Source: Annona cherimola (taxonomy: Eukaryota; Streptophyta; Magnoliopsida; Magnoliales; Annonaceae). Taken from it: a stretch of 64,000 bases of DNA. The position numbers were made by a program, and so were the translations under genes. The stretch covers positions 48,041,174-48,105,173 of the forward strand of contig CM059975.1 of the NCBI GenBank assembly GCA_030490835.1, read 5' to 3'. Shown here piece after piece: positions 48,424 through 60,700 of this stretch. Within the stretch, counting starts at the first letter, position 1; every line of letters starts with the position of its first letter. The notes beneath the pieces are model-generated. The model saw only the letters and a program-made list of their open reading frames with translations, was not told the DNA's origin and did no database searches.

Positions 48424-49740
48424 TGTGATACCCAGACCCAAATAGGTCTATAAATATGACACGTGTTATTTAAATGAATTATGGATGATTTATGACTTTT
48501 ATGATTTCATAGTATTTTGCAATTAGGGTTTGCAATTAAGAATAGTGATTAAGACTAATCGCCAAAGCCCAAAGTGAGTCAAGATGACTAAAGGGGCTTA
48601 CTAAGGATTAGGATATGCTAATGAGGCATGAATATTTATTTTAATTTTCATGATTTAATTAATGGAGATTAAAATGGGAATTATGGAATAATGTTGGAAA
48701 TCATAGAAAATTCATAACTTGACGCCTATAAGGCGGAATGAGATGAAATTTGAAAGGTAAGCTCATAATTTTGGGCTCAACCTTATGAGAGGATTGGATT
48801 AAGGAAAAAGTGATAAGATTAAGGTGATAATTATTTGATTTTAATCTCATACTCTAAGAATATTTTCAAAGGTTCATAACTTGACGTAGAAACGTCAGTT
48901 TGAGATGAAAGTTGAAATAATTGAATAAAATTATGAAATCTATGGTATGAGTGGATTGGATTAAGCTAATTACCATGGGAAAGTGATTAATCAGAAAAGA
49001 TGTCTAGCATTGACTTTGTACACCCTAGAGTACCATAGCATTTATGTGAAAGCAAGTGGATTAAATGATTATTTAATGGCATATATGAGGTGTCGAAGGG
49101 AGGCAATTCCAAGTGGATTTTATGAATTAACAAAAATGCTAAAATTCATGGAAAATCCAGGGCTTAAATGCTTGGATTTAAATGCTTATGGTATAGCTAA
49201 AGGAGGTTAGATAAGGTGGCACATGGTGGTGACGCCTAAGCTTGATTTAGCTTGATTTTTTTATTTTTTTTAAAAATGCAAAATATGCATTTAAATGACC
49301 TAGGCAGCTAGGGTGAGTTATGAACGTGATATGGGTTGATTTTTGTGGCAAGAAAATGCCTTAAGGTCCATGACATGTGGACGTTTCTAAGTGGACAGCT
49401 TTATGGCCCATTGATGTGATGATTTTGATGAATTTAATATAAGATAATTACCCGTTTTACTAGGGTAATATTGTTCCATGTCATCAAGGGATACAATGCC
49501 CATTAATTACCCTCCAAATGAGGTGGTAAAGTGGGCCAAAAAATCTGGAAAATGAAGGGCATATGGACATTCCACTTGGAGAGGTTAGTGAGAGAAAAAT
49601 CTCAAGGAGAAAAACCCCCAAACCAAGGCAGCCCTTGAACGTCCGAAGACCAGCAAGAAAGCTGCCTTGAACGTCCGAAGACCAGCAAGAAAGGATGAGA
49701 AAAGGAGAAGGAAGAAGGGGAGGAAAGAAAGGGATTCAGG
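48424..49740 (+). mobile_element. F3 LTR D, left piece
   Basis: It starts TGTGATACCCAGACC. It is AT-rich and non-coding, with a 32-bp direct duplication at 49633-49694 in its purine-rich leader. At 49740 it is interrupted by an F2 element, and it resumes at 61976. The end of D lies beyond 64000, so whether it is solo or part of a larger element cannot be told. Confidence 0.85.
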
Positions 49741-52647
49741 TGTAAAACCTCAATCTAAGACACGAGTATAAAACCCTAGGGTTGTAAACCCTAGGTAATG
49801 TATTAGTAAAATATATAATCATGAGTATGAAAACATATGTATTAGAGGTTAAAGAAAAGCAATTGTGGAATTAAACCACGTGAATAGTGCACATGAATAG
49901 TAACTGAGGTGATTAAGAGTTAATCACTTGGATTAACCTAATCACAAAAAGACAAAAAGGATATTTAATCACTACAGGACGAAATAACAATTCGTTTTTA
50001 TATTTTAATCCAATTTTGGATTTTAGTGGAAAAATAAAGAAAAAATTCATAATTTGCAATCCGGGCATCGGATATTGTTGAATTTTTTTATCGATGGTTA
50101 AAAATTCATGATGGACATGATGAATGGTTTAAGATGTGATGAAAATCACAAATTAAGGGTCAAGATGAAACGTCAAAAGGAGATCAAAAAGTAATTTAAT
50201 TTTTCATTAATGCTACTTTTGACTTTTTATTAAATTAAATAATTAAAATAATAAAAATAACAAATGAACAGCAGCCATTGCAGGAGCATGGCAGGGGGGT
50301 GGGTGGATATTTGACCAAAAATCAATGGTTTAAATTCATCCTCATCCAAGATCAATGGCTAAGATTTAATTAGCCTAAATTAAATAATTTTAAAAATAAA
50401 AAAAATCATGAAAATAGGGCTGCTATAGGGGGGCTGGAGCTGCTATAGGGTGGGCTGCTCTTGGCTCAATGTGTTTTTCAAATTTAGAAAAAAATACCAT
50501 TTTATAATTTAATACATCAAGCAAGGGGGTAAATTCCAAATTCTTAAAAAATCAAGCCCTATAAATAGGGCCAAGGGGTGGATGTCCAAGGCATCATTCT
50601 CTCAGCTCCGTTTGAGCATTTTTCACCCCCACCACATTTTAGCCTTGAGGAGACAGTTAGAGAGAGAAAGTGTGAGAAAAAAGGCATATCTCCACGTCGG
50701 GTAAGTGATTTTATCCCAAAATTCTTTTGGATGTTAAGTAGGCTAAAACCATACTTAGATAATGCCTAAGCATAAGAGAATAAGTATAGTTATAATGCTT
50801 AATTGAAATTATGACAAAACATCAAAAATTTGGAGCAAAGATAGAGCATTCGGGAGGTTTACATATGATATGAGTAAATAATGCTCCAAAATTGATAAAT
50901 GATTATTTGGGATGAATGGATATGATGTTGGAATGATGATATATTAATTTCATGATTTTTGGAATTAAGGATTATGTTTAAGTGAATTTATGTTGATTTT
51001 TAGTATATGGAGAAAATGATTTATTTAGCCAAGTAAATGATGATAAATTCAAAATGTTTGAAATTTCCCATGATATACTAAGCATAAGCTATGTCATGAT
51101 ATTTTTTATTTTTGGAATTCATGAATAGTAACCTCGGGTGAACAGTGATTGCTACAGTTATTATGAACAGTGAACAGCGAGATTTTGGAAAAAAATTGAG
51201 ATTTATTTTTATATATTTATGAGGATATATGGATGGAATTTTTAAAGGATTTATGGATAAAAATCCATATAAGGAGGTAATGACCAAGTATATTTATAAG
51301 ATTAACCTCTATAGAAATGAGGTAATGGATGATTATAAAGCATGCATGGGAAGTAAACTAAGACATGAAATGATATAGGTAAAATATCATTTTTCCTTGT
51401 ATAGAAAATGAAAAGGAAAAGGTGGAGGATACAGACTGAGGAGGTAAGCAAGTTCTATTTTGAAATGACTTTTCAAATATTGCAAATGATTGCAAATCTG
51501 ATTATGAAATGTGTTTAAGGATGGCCACTCCTATAATGTTTGAAATGATAAATGTTTGTTTGTTTCTCAAATGATTTTTATGAAGTTTATGATTCATGTC
51601 ATGCCGGCCTATGTATGTATGAACATGGTGCACAAGGAAGAGGCTTTGGTGGAGGTAGTAAGCGGATCGAGGATCCCCCTTTACTATTGCCGAGTCACAA
51701 GGGCTGTGTGCCGGCGGGGTCTTCCCAAGAGGGTGGAGGCAAAGGAAAGTCATGTGTGAAAGAATGCATTACATTTTTATGAAATGCATAAGTATGAAAA
51801 AGTTTGCATGATGTTTTATCAAAACAATGTTTCAAAAAGGGATGGTACAAATAATTTTCTACATGAGAATGACAAATCACCTGGTGTAAGAGGTATATAT
51901 TGCCGGAAAAATAAAAAGTCATGCATGTAGGAGACCATGTAGACTAATCAAGGTAAAGGACACAAGGTCCCCCTTGACGAGGCCAAGTCGGAGAGAGAGC
52001 CGGCGTATTGGACCATGCTATGTGAGATGTTTCCTGGGCTAGCGTACCCATACACGAAGGTTTATGTTAGGAATGAAAAGGAAGCATTTGCACATCCAAT
52101 GTTTATGAAATGATTTTTACGAAAAGGTTTCTATTCCATTGGTAGTTGATCACTTGGTAAGTGTCTCCTGTCAAATGGGAAGAAATGCATTTGAATGAAA
52201 CGAAAAATGTTTACTCACGAAAGAAAAAGGCTTGCTTACTGAGTATTATTACTCACATGTGTTTTCAAAATGACAAACAGGCTATGGAGCTTAATCATAA
52301 AGGATGCTAGGTAGAAATGACCTGCAAAATTAATTGCAGTTCAATGTATGTGTCCAAAGAGACAAATGTATGATAATCATGTTAAAGACATGTTTTATGG
52401 ATATTACAACACGATTGTATTTATATGAATTATTTCAATAAAAGAAGATATGAATGATTTTATGATGATATGGATAAGTCCAATGATAATGAATGTATGT
52501 CTATGTGATGAAAGATAAAGAAAAAAATTGGACGAGATCCAATTAAGAACCCACCGCGTGATCAAGGCAACAATCCTGACTCACACTTACCGATCGACAA
52601 GATCCCGGAGTAAGGCCTATGTGGACGCCTCGGTTTGGGGCGCCACA
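49741..52647 (+). mobile_element. F2 5' LTR
   Basis: The LTR is 2907 bp, from TGTAAAACCTC to GGGGCGCCACA. It has GAATAGTG motifs near 49880, a TATA box at 50560, a GA-rich leader, a GAACAGTGA-type cluster near 51120-51175 and the terminal module. The first 250 bases are nearly identical to the 3' LTR (two full 60-base lines match), so this pair is among the youngest LTR sequences in the window. Confidence 0.95.
50560..50567 (+). promoter_or_regulatory. TATA box of F2 5' LTR
   Basis: TATAAATA within a CCCTATAAATAGGG palindrome, followed by GATGTCCAAGG and the leader. Confidence 0.6.
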
Positions 52648-53341
52648 GAAATTGGTATCAGAGCAAGGATTGGTAAATAGGCGGGAGAATGAGAAAATAA
52701 AGAATGATGGAAGGATATGTAAGATACCACAGAAGATGGTATCAGAACAAGGACTGGTAAATAGGCGTGGAAAAGTCTAAGTATGATGATTGAATATGAT
52801 ATACATGATTTTATAATGATTAGATATGTGATTATCATGATCAAATGTATGATATATGATAATGATAGTAGTAATGTTTATGACAATAGATAATATCATA
52901 TGATTGTGATTGTGTGAATTGGCATGTTAAGTGTTAATACTTTGTTTTATGAATGGATGCTTTAATAATGAGGATGATATGAATTAGTTATGATGATATA
53001 ACTATCTCTAAGGATTTTGAATGCATAAAATGTATGCATATGATATGATAGCTATGTTTATGAGATTAGATCATATATCTATGTGACATGATGATAAGTA
53101 TGATAGCTATGAGATGAGATGAAATCTATGTGAATAGATGATAAGCTATATCTATATGATATGATAGGTCTATTGGACTAAGACTAACAGTGCCACCAAA
53201 TCAGGGTAGTGCAGTGGAAGCGTAGTAAGCCATTGAAGTATTAGAGAAAGATGATAAGATTAGCTATTTTATATGAGTTATACCCCTGATATTTGAAATA
53301 TAATAGGTTTCAGGACGAAACCTATTGTAAGGGGGGAGGAT
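52648..53341 (+). other. F2 internal region with duplicated primer-binding site
   Basis: It starts with TGGTATCAGAGC (52653-52664), the tRNA-Met primer site, five bases after the LTR. A second near-copy of this region follows 84 bases on (TGGTATCAGAAC at about 52737). Then comes GATAT/ATGAT-rich low-complexity DNA (52780-53160), and a polypurine tract AAGGGGGGAGGA at 53329-53340, preceded by GGTTTCAGGACGAAACC, a palindrome-like stretch. There is no protein domain in any frame. Confidence 0.85.
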
Positions 53342-54624
53342 TGTGAAACCCCAATCTAAGACACAAGTACAAATCCTAGGGTTGTAAACCCTAGGTAATG
53401 TATTAATAAAATATATAATCATGAGTATGAAAACATGTGTATTAGAGGTTAAAGAAAAGCAATTGTGGAATTAAACCACGTGAATAGTGCACATGAATAG
53501 TAACTGAGGTGATTAAGAGTTAATCACTTGGATTAACCTAATCACAAAAAGACAAAAAGGATATTTAATCACTACAGGACGAAATAACAATTCTTTTTTA
53601 TATTTTAATCCAATTTTGGATTTTAGTGGAAAAATAAAGAAAAAATTCATAATGTGCAATCCGGGCATCGGATATTGTTGAATTTTTTTATCGATGGTTA
53701 AAAATTCATGATGGACATGATGAATGGTTTAAGATGTGATGAAAATCACAAATTAAGGGTCAAGATGAAACGTCAAAAGGAGGTCAAAAAGTAATTTAAT
53801 TTTTCATTAATGCTACTTTTGACTTTTTATTAAATTAAATAATTAAAATAATAAAAATAACAAATGAACAGCAGCCATTGCAGGATCATGGCAGGGGGGT
53901 GGGTGGATATTTGACCAAAAATCAATGGTTTAAATTCATCCTCATCCAAGATCAATGGCTAAGATTTAATTAGCCTAAATTAAATAATTTTAAAAATAAA
54001 AAAAATCATGAAAATAGGGCTGCTATAGGGGGCTGGAGCTGCTGTAGGGTGGGCTGCTCTTGGCTCAATGCATTTTTCAAATTTAGAAAAAAATACCATT
54101 TTATAATTTAATACATCACGCAAGGGGGTAAATTGTAAATTCTTAAAAATTCAAGCCCTATAAATAGGGCCAAGGGGTGGACGTCCAAGGAAATATTCTT
54201 CCAGCTCCATTTGAGCATTTTTCACCCCCACCATGTTTTATGCTTGAGGAGAAAGAAGAGGAGAAAGTTAGAGAGAGAAAGTGTGAGAAAAAGAGGGATA
54301 TCTCCACGCCGGGTAAGTGATTTCTTCCCAAAATTCTTTTGGATGTTAAGTAGGATAAAACCATGCTTAGATAATGCCTAAGCATGAGAAAATAAGTATA
54401 GTTATAATGCTTAATTGAAATTACGCCAAAACATCAAAAATTTGGAGCAAAGATAGAGCATTCACAAGGATAACATATGATATGTGTAAATAATGCTACA
54501 AGATTGATAAATGATGATTTGGGATGAATGAATATGATGTTGGAATGATGATATATTAATTTCATGATTTTTGGAATTAAGGATTATGCTTAAGTGAATT
54601 TATGTTGATTTTTAGTTTATGGAG
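53342..54624 (+). mobile_element. F2 3' LTR, first piece
   Basis: It starts TGTGAAACCCC one base after the polypurine tract. It closely matches 49741-51020 of the 5' LTR. A copia solo LTR with duplication tggag interrupts it. Confidence 0.95.
54159..54166 (+). promoter_or_regulatory. TATA box of F2 3' LTR
   Basis: TATAAATA at the same place as 50560-50567 in the 5' LTR, within the same CCCTATAAATAGGG palindrome. Confidence 0.6.
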
Positions 54625-56317
54625 TGTTGGAAACAATGTTTAAAGCAAAAAAAAATTGACCAAAGCATGAGTTTTGATGATTAACAAAGTTAAAATTGAG
54701 TATAAGGAGATTACTAATGATTTTGCTTAAAGATTTAAGGAATAAATTAGCCAAGTCGATATCCAAGTCGACTTGGACTTCGACTTAGGGTGAAGTCGAT
54801 CCCAAAGTCGACTCCATATTCGACTCCAAAACAGACCACATAGCCAAATTCAAAATGGAAGGAAAAGTAGTTGAAGTCGCAGGCCAAGTCGACTACACTT
54901 GCGACTTGGGAAGCCAAGTCGCAAACGAAGTCGACTCCAGCATCGACTTCAGACGGCAAAAACACTCCAGAGTTGATTTTGGGGTACAAAAATGCCGAAG
55001 TCGCAGACGAAGTCGACTCCAGGTGCGACTTGGGTGAAGTCGCAGATGAAGTCGACCCCAAGTTTGACTTGAGTTCTTCAAAGTCCAAAATACAGACTCG
55101 AGCTCATTTTCAAGATCAACTTGGGATTTTTTCAAGGGTACAAGCTCATTATCAATTCTCAAGTCCAAGGCACAGCTTCGAACATAGTTGAAGATGAAGA
55201 AGTTCAAGTCATGAAGACTACTATGGAAAGCAATCTAAGACAAGTCCTTTAAGAAGATTTACAAATATAAGAAGCCATTTCAGAAGTAAGAAGATTCAAG
55301 AAAGAAAGCTAAGCAAGCTAGAGGAAATCAAACAAGGACCAAGCAAATTTCAGCACAAAGACAGGTCAAGTCGCAACCCAAGTCGACTCCAATATCGACT
55401 TGAGGTCAAGTCTGAAACCAAGTCGACCCAGACTCAGACTTGAGAAACGCGGAACTGAAGTCTCACACGAAGTCGACTCCAGTTGCGACTTGGGAAGCCA
55501 AGTCGCAGACGAAGTCGACTCCACCTGCGACTTGGGGAACCAACGTTCGAATTTTTGAACGTTGGAACATTTATTGCGCGCCAACCACTTCTATAACGTT
55601 CAAATCTTCCCCATTCTATAAATAGACACTCAAGCAAACGAGAATACACACACTATATTGTCTAAAGAGAGAAAAGAAGTGCAAACAAGAGCTCTCATTT
55701 GCTTTTCTCTAAATTTGAGTGATCTATACATTTTCAAAGGAAGAAAGAGCTTCAAGTTGCAAGTAGCTTCAACGACATACAACCGGTTGCTTCAACAAGT
55801 TCTTCCTCAAGCTCAATCTTTCCTACACAACTCTGTAAAGTGTAGATCTTCCTTATTTTCATTACTCTTTGTTATTGGTCTTGGTTTGAGTGTATTGTAA
55901 CAAACCAAGACGTTGCAAGTAGAGTTGTGATTGGAGTTGAACTCATCACCTACTTGTATCAAGTGTACAAGCCCCCTAGAGCTAGAATCTAGAAGAGAGC
56001 ATAGGCTCTGTTTGTGTATGCCCCCTAGAGCTGGAATCTAGAAGAGAGCGGAGTCTCCAAGTGTATTCGCGGAATACATAGTGGAACCTAAGTCACAACG
56101 GTGTTTGAGCTTGGAAGAGTAGAGTAGGGAGAGATTGCTCGAACCACTATAAATCTTGCTGTTTTACTTCATTGCTCTCTTTACTTCATTGCTCTCTATC
56201 AGTTTCAATCAAGGGGATTAAGTTTACAAGGGGTTAAGTTTTAATTTTATCGAGGAATTTTTAAGAACCCAATTCACCCCTCCCCTCTTGGGTTTTGCCA
56301 TTAACTCGAGACCAACA
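54625..56317 (+). mobile_element. Copia solo LTR, forward, in F2 3' LTR
   Basis: This is a 1693-bp copia LTR, TGTTGGAAAC to AGACCAACA, with a perfect duplication tggag (54620-54624 and 56318-56322). It is more diverged from the other copies. A 49-bp offset duplication of the CTAGAGCTGGAATCTAG segment lies at 55971-56065. Palindromic repeats lie at 54750-55080 and 55365-55540. Confidence 0.95.
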
Positions 56318-56322
56318 TGGAG

Positions 56323-57755
56323 AACATGATTTATTTAGGTAAGTAAATGATGAAAAATTCAAAATGTATGAAATTTTCCATGATATACTAAGCATAAGCT
56401 AAGTCATGGTATTTTTTATTTTTTGGAAAAGATGTCAATTTTTTGGAACCCATGAACACTAACCCACGTTGCTATGAACTGTAGCCTCGGGGTGAACAGT
56501 AATCTACTACAGTATTATGAACTTTGGGAAAAATTGAGATTTATTTTTATATATTTATGAGGATATATGGATGGAAATTTTAAAGGATTTATGGATAAAA
56601 ATCCATATAAGGAGGTAATGACCAAGTATATTTATAAGATTAACCTCTACAGAAATGAGGTAATGGATGATTATAAAGCATGCATGAGAAGTAAACTAAG
56701 ACATGAAATGATATAGGTAAAATATCATTTTTTCTTGTATAGGAAAAGAAAAGGAGAAGGTGGATGACACGGACTGAGGAGGTAAGCAAGTTCTATTTTG
56801 AAATGACTTTTCAAATATTGAAAATGTGAGTATGAAATGTGTTTAAGGATGGCCGCTCCTATAATGTTTGAAACGATAAATGTTAACTTGCTTCTCAAAT
56901 GATTTTTATGAAGTTTATGATTCATGTCATGCAGGCATACGTATGAACATGGTGCACAAGGAAGAGGCTTTGGTAGAGGTAGTAAGCGGATCGGGGATCC
57001 CCCTTCACTATTGCCTAGTCGCAAGGGTTGTATGCCGGCGGCGTCCTCCCAAGAGGGTAGAGGCAAAGGAAAGTCATGTGTGAAAGAATGCATTGCATTT
57101 TTATGAAATGCATAAGTATGAAAAGGTTTACATGATGTTTTATCGAAACAATGTTTCAAAAAGGGATGGTGCAAATAATTTTCTAAATGAGAATGACAAA
57201 TCACCTAGTGTAAGAGGTATATAATGCCGGGAAAATCAAAAGTCATGCATGTAGGAGACCATGTAGGATAATCAAGGGAAAGGACACAAGGTCCCCCTTG
57301 ACGAGGCCAAGTCGGAGAGAGAGCCGGCATATTGGACCATTCTATGTGAAATATTTTCTGGGCTAGCGTACCCATACACGAAGGTTTATGTTAGGAATGA
57401 AAAAGAAGCATTTGCTCATCCAATGTTTATAAAATGATTTTTACGAAAAGGTTTCTATTCCATTGGTAGTTGATCACTTGGTAAGTGTCGCCTATCAAAT
57501 GGGAAGAAATGCATTTGAATGAAACGAAAAATGTTTACTCACGAAAGAAAAAGGCTTGCTTACTGAGTATTATTACTCACATGTGTTTTCAAAATGACAA
57601 ACAGGCTATGGAGCTTAATCATAAAGGATGCTAGGTAGAAATGACCTGCAAAATTAATTGCAGTTCTATGTATGTGTCCAAAGAGACAAATGTATGATAA
57701 TCATGTTAAAGACATATTTTATGGATATTACAACATGGTTGTATTTATGTGAATT
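56323..57755 (+). mobile_element. F2 3' LTR, second piece
   Basis: This continues the F2 3' LTR from 54624 and aligns with 51025-52445 of the 5' LTR. It is interrupted at 57756 by solo LTR G, with gaatt duplicated (57751-57755 and 61749-61753). Confidence 0.94.
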
Positions 57756-60700
57756 TGTGGCACCCCAAACCCGAGCGTCACATCCTGAGCCTTACCTCGG
57801 GATCGTATTGATTGGCAAATGTGATCAGGATTGTTGCCCTGTCACACGGCGGGTTTTATTGTATATTTATCCCATTAATTATCATCATAGTGATATCCAT
57901 ATAACAATTCAAGTTCTCATAATCTCAATCTTAGACATATCTAAGTCATTTCAATCCATTCATCCCATATACATGGCATGTTGTTCAAACAACATGTCAA
58001 GAAGTGCCTAAATCAGATGTCACTGCATGTATATATCACAGTCATCCATATAAAACATTCAAATAGTTTACATCTATTCATCATAAAGCACTGCATATAA
58101 TTTTTACAACCATTTCACATAAATTTCATAACATGAGTTTCATAAGTTTTTCCATGGATTCCTTAAGCCGACGCTAGCTCCTTTGCCATGTCCTGTTCTT
58201 CACCTGTCTTTGGGTTTGGAAAACAAAATCGTGAGTCAAAACACAATAAGCAAGCTATTTGCATTTTACAGGCAATTCATTTCAGGCAACATTTTGCATT
58301 TAAAATCAACTTGGAAAACAACTTATACCTTGTCTAAAGGTATATCTTAAAAGCATGAAATCCTGTACCCATCACGGGTTCCATATGCAATATGCCATAT
58401 GAAAACATGAATATATATACCATTTCTCCCTTAGGATGGAAGCTAGCCAGGCGACCATTCGTCATGTTAACTCTTATTTCAGAGAGGACGCCGCCAGTCT
58501 TAGGCCTGTTTCAAGCGACTTGGCCACACCAAGGGGGGACAATCGGTCCGCTTATACCCTTCAGGTGGACCTGGTATCCTGTGCACATGAACTTTTGCAT
58601 AAATTCATCTTTAACATGCTAGCATGATTTTTCAATCAGAAACATGGAATCACATCATTTTTCCATAGCATTTATCAAAGAAAGATTTCATAACATTGCA
58701 TTTGAAGTAAAATATCATTTCAACATCATTTTGCTAAGGGATGACCATACTTAAACACATTAGAAACAATTTCCATAGTTTCAAAAAACAAGTTAAAGTA
58801 AGAATTGCATTTCTGGAAATAATTTAGGAAAGCAAAAATCCTTTAGAAAATTTGCTTGCTTACCTGAATTCCTTAGCTTTCCGTCACCACCTTTTCTTTG
58901 CCCTTGCGTACATGAGAATAATATGACTTTTCATATATTTCTTTTTCTCATATTTCATTTAGTTTTCCAACCCATTTCATATACATACATCATTTATTTG
59001 ACTTCATAAGTCATCATACACATATATAGCTCATTTTATACACATTTCTTCGGCTACCATATATCATAACATGTATAACCCCATACATAGGGTATTCATA
59101 TTAATCACACAAAATTCATTCAATACACATCATTCATAGGTTCATTGAGCTCGCTTTGCCATTTATCCATTTTTTCCCACAACACACAACGGTGCTTGCT
59201 TTAGCATATGTTATTGCCTTAGGCTTCCTTAAATAAGTCCAAAATTTTGGAATTAATATCATAAAGTCTCAAACAGATATATAAACATGGAATTCATCTC
59301 ATTTTCATGCATTTTTGCATGAAATAATTTTTCATAAGTCATTCATCACCTATTTACCTTTATCCCTTCGCCTGAGCTCATTTAGCACATAAACCTAATG
59401 CATTTCATAAAATTTTCTAATTCAGAAATTTAATCCATTTTTCATGGGTTTAATTACCCTTAATTACCACTGCATTCAAGGTATTTTTATGGGATTTAAA
59501 TCCATTCAACCTAGGTTTCCAAAACAGCAAGTTTGGAACCCGTTTTTCACCCGTTTTACGTGTCTTTTGACACATAACCCTATGCAGTCATATAATTCCG
59601 AATTTTCAGCAAATAAATCCATTTTTCCTAATAAATATTTAGGGATTAAACACATATATATCATCCATGCATTATCATTTCTCAAAACAGTAAGTAGCCT
59701 ACACGTTTTGAGTCCCGTTTCACATCGGTTTGACATTCTTTCATGAAAATCATAAAAATCAGTTTTAGGGTTTATTTTTCCCAAATATTTTGGGCATCCA
59801 TAATAACTTAAATCTAGGATATTTTACCCTACATAACACACTTAAAACATGCAAGCCCATTTTCATAACATTTCTAGCATATAAACATAGAAATTAGGTC
59901 AAAATCAACACTTTGCATTCCACAACTTCAAAATTTCATCACCTAAGCATAGACCATCATATATTTTGCATGAATACATGATTAATAGCTTAATAACATC
60001 ATCAAACCAAAACAGAAACTTGTCTTGGAGATTTAGGGTTTTCCAACTTGGATTTTCCACTTAATATACATACATAACTTCACTTTCATCAATCTTAACT
60101 TGAAAATTCATACATAAAACTTAATATCCATTACATATTCATGAAAAAATATGTTAAACACCATTTTACAGATCCTTTAATCATCCTTTTCATTTTCCCA
60201 TTTTAGAGTTTAAAAACTCAAGTTAAACAACTTAAAACCAACACATACTTACTTAGTTTTAAGCTAAACCAAACCCTAATTCCTTGAGATGCTTTTCTTC
60301 TCAATTTCTCATTCTTTTCTCCTTGATTTCCTTCCTATTTTTCAGGGAAATATGGACGTGAGCAGCTGGTGGTGGCTTTGGGGTGAAAAATCACAACACT
60401 TGGCAATTTCCAACCCCTCCTCCAAGTTACGTGCATGCCATATAAGAGCTGGAGTTTTTTCCAGCTGTGGGGCCCACTTGGTAATGCATTTCCACACTCC
60501 TTAAGTGGTCCCTTATCTACCATATGTGGTGGCACATTTACAGCCAAGTAAAATCTGGTTTTACCATTTTACAAAATCAAAAACTGCTCCAAAAATCCAA
60601 ACCGTCCACATGTTCCAGCTTGCACGTCCATTGCTGCCCATTTTGCATCCATTTTCCCATTTTTTTAATTAAAAAACGTGGGTAATTTATATCTCTAATT

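Noticed and set aside
52780..53160. Satellite or origin in the GATAT-rich stretch
   Set aside because: It is low-complexity sequence without a regular period and lies between the primer site and polypurine tract of an F2 element.
54747..55191. Long ORFs on both strands encoding peptides such as EVADEVDSRCDL and SRTWSRLRLRL
   Set aside because: They arise from the palindromic AAGTCG repeats in the copia LTR, which keep frames open on both strands. The same pattern occurs in each copy and has no start context or known domain.
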